Source: Streptomyces caelestis (GTDB lineage Bacteria; Actinomycetota; Actinomycetes; Streptomycetales; Streptomycetaceae). From it: DNA of 64,000 nt. This document shows, piece after piece, positions 62,323 through 64,000 of the stretch (position 1 is the stretch's first letter; the number at the start of each line of letters is the position of its first letter). Below the pieces are notes generated by a model. It saw nothing but the letters and a program-made list of their open reading frames with translations. It made no database searches and was not told the origin of the DNA. Both the position numbers and the translations under genes were made by a program. The stretch lies in contig NZ_LGCN01000210.1 of the NCBI RefSeq assembly GCF_001279005.1, forward strand, positions 124,001 through 188,000. Reading direction: 5' to 3'.

Positions 62323-63030
62323 ATGCGCCGTTTCAGAGTCCGCCGTCCGCGTCCGCCGCGTACCCGCACGGAGTGGCGGCGGCTCGTGCGGGCGGTGGTG
62401 GCGGTGTGCGTGCTGGCGCTGCTGCCGGCGGCCTGGCTGCGCGTGACGACGGACGACCGGCTGCGCACCGCCGCCGACGTGCCGCGCACCGACGTCGCCG
62501 TGGTCTTCGGCGCGGGGCTGTGGGACGGGGAGCCGTCGCCGTACCTCGCGCGCCGGCTGGACGCGGCGGCGGAGCTGTACCGCGCGGGGCGGATCGAGGT
62601 GGTGCTGGTCACCGGCGACAACAGCCGCGAGGAGTACGACGAGCCGGACGCGATGCGCGCCTACCTCACCCGGCACGGCGTCCCCGGCACGCGGATCGTC
62701 AGCGACTACGCGGGCTTCGACACCTGGGACTCCTGCGTCCGCGCGAAGAAGATCTTCGGCGTGGACCGCGCGGTGCTGATCAGCCAGGGCTTCCACATCC
62801 GCCGCGCGGTGGCCCTGTGCGAGGCGGCCGGCGTCACCCCGTACGGCGTCGGCGTCGACGACCGCCACGACGTGACCTGGTACTACGGGGGCGTCAGGGA
62901 GATCTTCGCGGCGGGCAAGGCGGCACTGGACGCCGCGTTCCGCCCGGACCCGCACTTCCTCGGCCCGAGGGAGCCGGGGGTGGGGCGGGCGCTGGCCGGC
63001 GTCCACGACGGCTCCGGGACGTCGGACTGA
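62323..63030 (+). CDS. SanA/YdcF-family (DUF218) membrane protein
   Basis: 235 residues from the ATG at 62323 (MRRFRVRRP), with GGGGAGGG upstream. One N-terminal membrane helix (VRAVVAVCVLALLPAAWLRV), then the DUF218 fold: VAVVFGAGLWDGEPSPYLAR, RIEVVLVTGDNSREEYDEPD, DYAGFDTWDSCVRAKKIFGV, SQGFHIRRAVALCEAAGV. SanA in enterics is linked to vancomycin exclusion; biochemical function is not settled. Extracytoplasmic domain predicted. Followed closely by the VapBC pair. Confidence 0.9.
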   Translation: MRRFRVRRPRPPRTRTEWRRLVRAVVAVCVLALLPAAWLRVTTDDRLRTAADVPRTDVAVVFGAGLWDGEPSPYLARRLDAAAELYRAGRIEVVLVTGDNSREEYDEPDAMRAYLTRHGVPGTRIVSDYAGFDTWDSCVRAKKIFGVDRAVLISQGFHIRRAVALCEAAGVTPYGVGVDDRHDVTWYYGGVREIFAAGKAALDAAFRPDPHFLGPREPGVGRALAGVHDGSGTSD

Positions 63031-63038
63031 CGCGCTGC

Positions 63039-63054
63039 GCATACTCCAGTATGC
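63039..63054 (+). promoter_or_regulatory. Palindromic operator over the vapBC promoter
   Basis: Perfect inverted repeat GCATACT-CC-AGTATGC (7+2+7). A -10-like TATGCT (63050-63055) lies inside it, with CTGACG 17 nt upstream. The predicted start near 63062 would give a leaderless vapB message. Confidence 0.6.
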
Positions 63055-63062
63055 TCTCCTCC

Positions 63063-63311
63063 ATGGCGGATACGACGCGGATCACGGTGACGCTCCCGAC
63101 GGAGCAGGTCGCCGAACTGAAGAAGCTCACCGACAACGTCTCCGGCTATGTCGCCGAAGCGGTGGCGCGTCAGCTGCGGCACCAGCTGCTCGGGGCCGAT
63201 CTGCTGTGCCATCAGGAGGAGCACGGAGCCTTCACCGAGGAGGAGTTGGCGGAGGCCCACTCCCGGATCTTCGGGAACACCGGTGCCGGTGGGTCGGCGA
63301 GCGCGGCGTGA
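63063..63311 (+). CDS. vapB: Antitoxin, VapB-like (ribbon-helix-helix type)
   Basis: 82 residues, ATG at 63063; no ribosome site, consistent with leaderless translation (an in-frame ATG at 63051 is an alternative). N-terminal RHH DNA-binding segment TTRITVTLPTEQVAELKKLT, then YVAEAVARQLRHQLLG, and an acidic C-terminal tail (HQEEHGAFTEEELAEAHSRI) suited to wrap the toxin. Stop overlaps the toxin start as GTGA. Probably represses its own promoter via the palindrome at 63039-63054. Confidence 0.85.
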   Translation: MADTTRITVTLPTEQVAELKKLTDNVSGYVAEAVARQLRHQLLGADLLCHQEEHGAFTEEELAEAHSRIFGNTGAGGSASAA

Positions 63312-63709
63312 GCGGGCACGTCGAGACCGTAGTCCTGGACGCCGAGGGCCTCTCCGCCTGGATCGCCCAGGACCGCAAGATCGCCGCGATGTTCCAGGTG
63401 TTCCATGCGACGGGTGCCGATTTCGTCGTCGGAGCCAACACCATCGTCGAAGTGAGTCACGCGCGGGTGAACACGGCCCGGCTGCGGTGGGCACTGTCCC
63501 GCGTCAGGGTCGAGCCGGTGACCGAGCAGGCGGCGAAAGCGGCGGCGGAGCTGCTCAAGTCCGTCGGCCTGCACGGGCACAAGTACGCGATCGACGCGAC
63601 GGTGGCCGAGATGGCGCTGCGCCAGCCGGGCCCGGTGGTCATACTGACGTCCGACATCGATGACATGTCCCGGCTGTGCGGTGACCGTGTCCGGCTCGTC
63701 GGCGTCTGA
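63308..63709 (+). CDS. vapC: Toxin, VapC-type PIN-domain ribonuclease
   Basis: 133 residues, GTG at 63308. PIN-domain acids are in order: Asp11 (VVLDAEGLSAW), Glu48 (NTIVEVS), Asp96 (KYAIDATVAEMAL) and Asp116 with Asp118/119 (ILTSDIDDMSRL). This is a Mg-dependent endoribonuclease that cuts tRNA or rRNA in characterised relatives. Coupled to the VapB gene as a typical type II toxin-antitoxin pair. Complete and apparently intact. Confidence 0.9.
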   Translation: MSGHVETVVLDAEGLSAWIAQDRKIAAMFQVFHATGADFVVGANTIVEVSHARVNTARLRWALSRVRVEPVTEQAAKAAAELLKSVGLHGHKYAIDATVAEMALRQPGPVVILTSDIDDMSRLCGDRVRLVGV

Positions 63710-63773
63710 GCGGGGAGCCCGCCGGCGCCTCACCGCGGGCCGCCGACGGCGGGGAGGCCGCCGTACCCGGGGT

Positions 63774-63800
63774 GTAACAGCGGCCGGCGCGGTGCGTAAC
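63774..63800 (+). promoter_or_regulatory. GlnR-like half-site pair upstream of the nitrate reductase gene
   Basis: GTAAC at 63774-63778 and again at 63796-63800, exactly 22 bp apart, the a-box to a-box spacing of GlnR sites. The intervening b-box positions do not match GAAAC. 24 nt before the start codon. Confidence 0.45.
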
Positions 63801-63823
63801 ACCGGCGGCGCAGCCTGGGCCGT

Positions 63824-64000
63824 ATGCGAGAGACCGTGACGCCCACGCACTGCCCCTACTGCGCCCTGCAGTGCGGGATGAATCTGACGCCGGCCCCCGA
63901 CGGGAGAGCCGTCGAGGTGAGCGAGCGCGCGGACTTCCCGGTGAACCGGGGGGCGCTGTGCGGGAAGGGGCGCACGGCGCCCGCCGTGCTGTCGTCGAGC
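63824..64000 (+). CDS. nasA: Assimilatory nitrate reductase catalytic subunit, partial 5' end
   Basis: 59 residues visible, ATG at 63824, running off the window. HCPYCALQCGM (9-19) and ALCGKG (44-49) form the N-terminal [4Fe-4S] ligand set C-x2-C-x3-C ... C of molybdopterin oxidoreductases of the NasC/NarB/FdhF class. Reduces nitrate to nitrite in the cytoplasm. Identity as the assimilatory type follows from the absent Tat signal and position (S. coelicolor SCO2473 type, from memory). Confidence 0.8.
   Translation, partial: MRETVTPTHCPYCALQCGMNLTPAPDGRAVEVSERADFPVNRGALCGKGRTAPAVLSSS

Overview
This window is about 72 percent or more G+C by eye, with long ORFs on both strands and GTG/TTG starts. 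Gene order and protein content point to a Streptomyces chromosome core-arm region. From memory, the order mce locus, matB with its carboxyltransferase, mbl, hrdA, dnaG and an assimilatory nitrate reductase gene resembles the Streptomyces coelicolor stretch around SCO2413 to SCO2473. Several intervening blocks here look accessory.

Layout. 1-12179 (minus): a complete Mce lipid-importer locus: ATPase (mkl/mlaF type), two YrbE permeases, mceA to mceF, and four Mce-associated membrane proteins, the last cut by the window edge. Most genes overlap by ATGA or GTGA. 12180-18350: a divergent block of three exported proteins, a PucR-type regulator and a DUF4360 secreted protein. The mce operon and the secreted block carry near-identical candidate promoters. 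18644-23467: carbohydrate genes, namely a GH35-like protein that appears to lack both catalytic glutamates, a GH51 arabinofuranosidase, and a deleted, frameshifted GH43 arabinanase remnant. 23678-29313: an unusual cluster of one ImmA/IrrE-like metalloprotease, three paralogous multi-pass membrane proteins with a DLDTYYATTPF hallmark, and an overlapping FAD oxidoreductase. 29445-32719: an SMP-30/IclR pair, an interrupted hypothetical gene and an ATP-grasp enzyme. 33012-35847: matB and a carboxyltransferase.

35923-44024 is a four-gene set: a trypsin-co-occurring small protein, a trypsin-like protease with a VMAP-C-like tail, a MoxR ATPase, and a 1659-residue protein combining a vWA-like SAV_2336 region, a pseudokinase, a BTAD module and a pseudo-HAD. 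It resembles the MoxR/vWA/VMAP ternary systems predicted to act in biological conflict. It sits just upstream of mbl. 45210-47652 holds partner-switch genes: a MEDS anti-sigma kinase, a STAS protein, a STAS-ANTAR protein and a tiny acidic repeat protein, with a SigB-like promoter. 48036-48437 carries three tRNAs. 48607-54203 has a small YtxH-like protein, an FGGY kinase and a heterodimeric ABC exporter. 54247-62110 (minus) is housekeeping: lipoprotein, hrdA, dnaG, ferredoxin-reductase-like enzyme, dGTPase and CbiX-like chelatase. 62323-64000: SanA-like protein, a VapBC pair, and the start of a nitrate reductase behind a GlnR-like half-site pair.

The two best candidates for undescribed biology are the tripled membrane-protein/ImmA/FAD cluster and the pseudoenzyme scaffold in the protease-MoxR set. 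No IS element, prophage, integrase or CRISPR array was seen.
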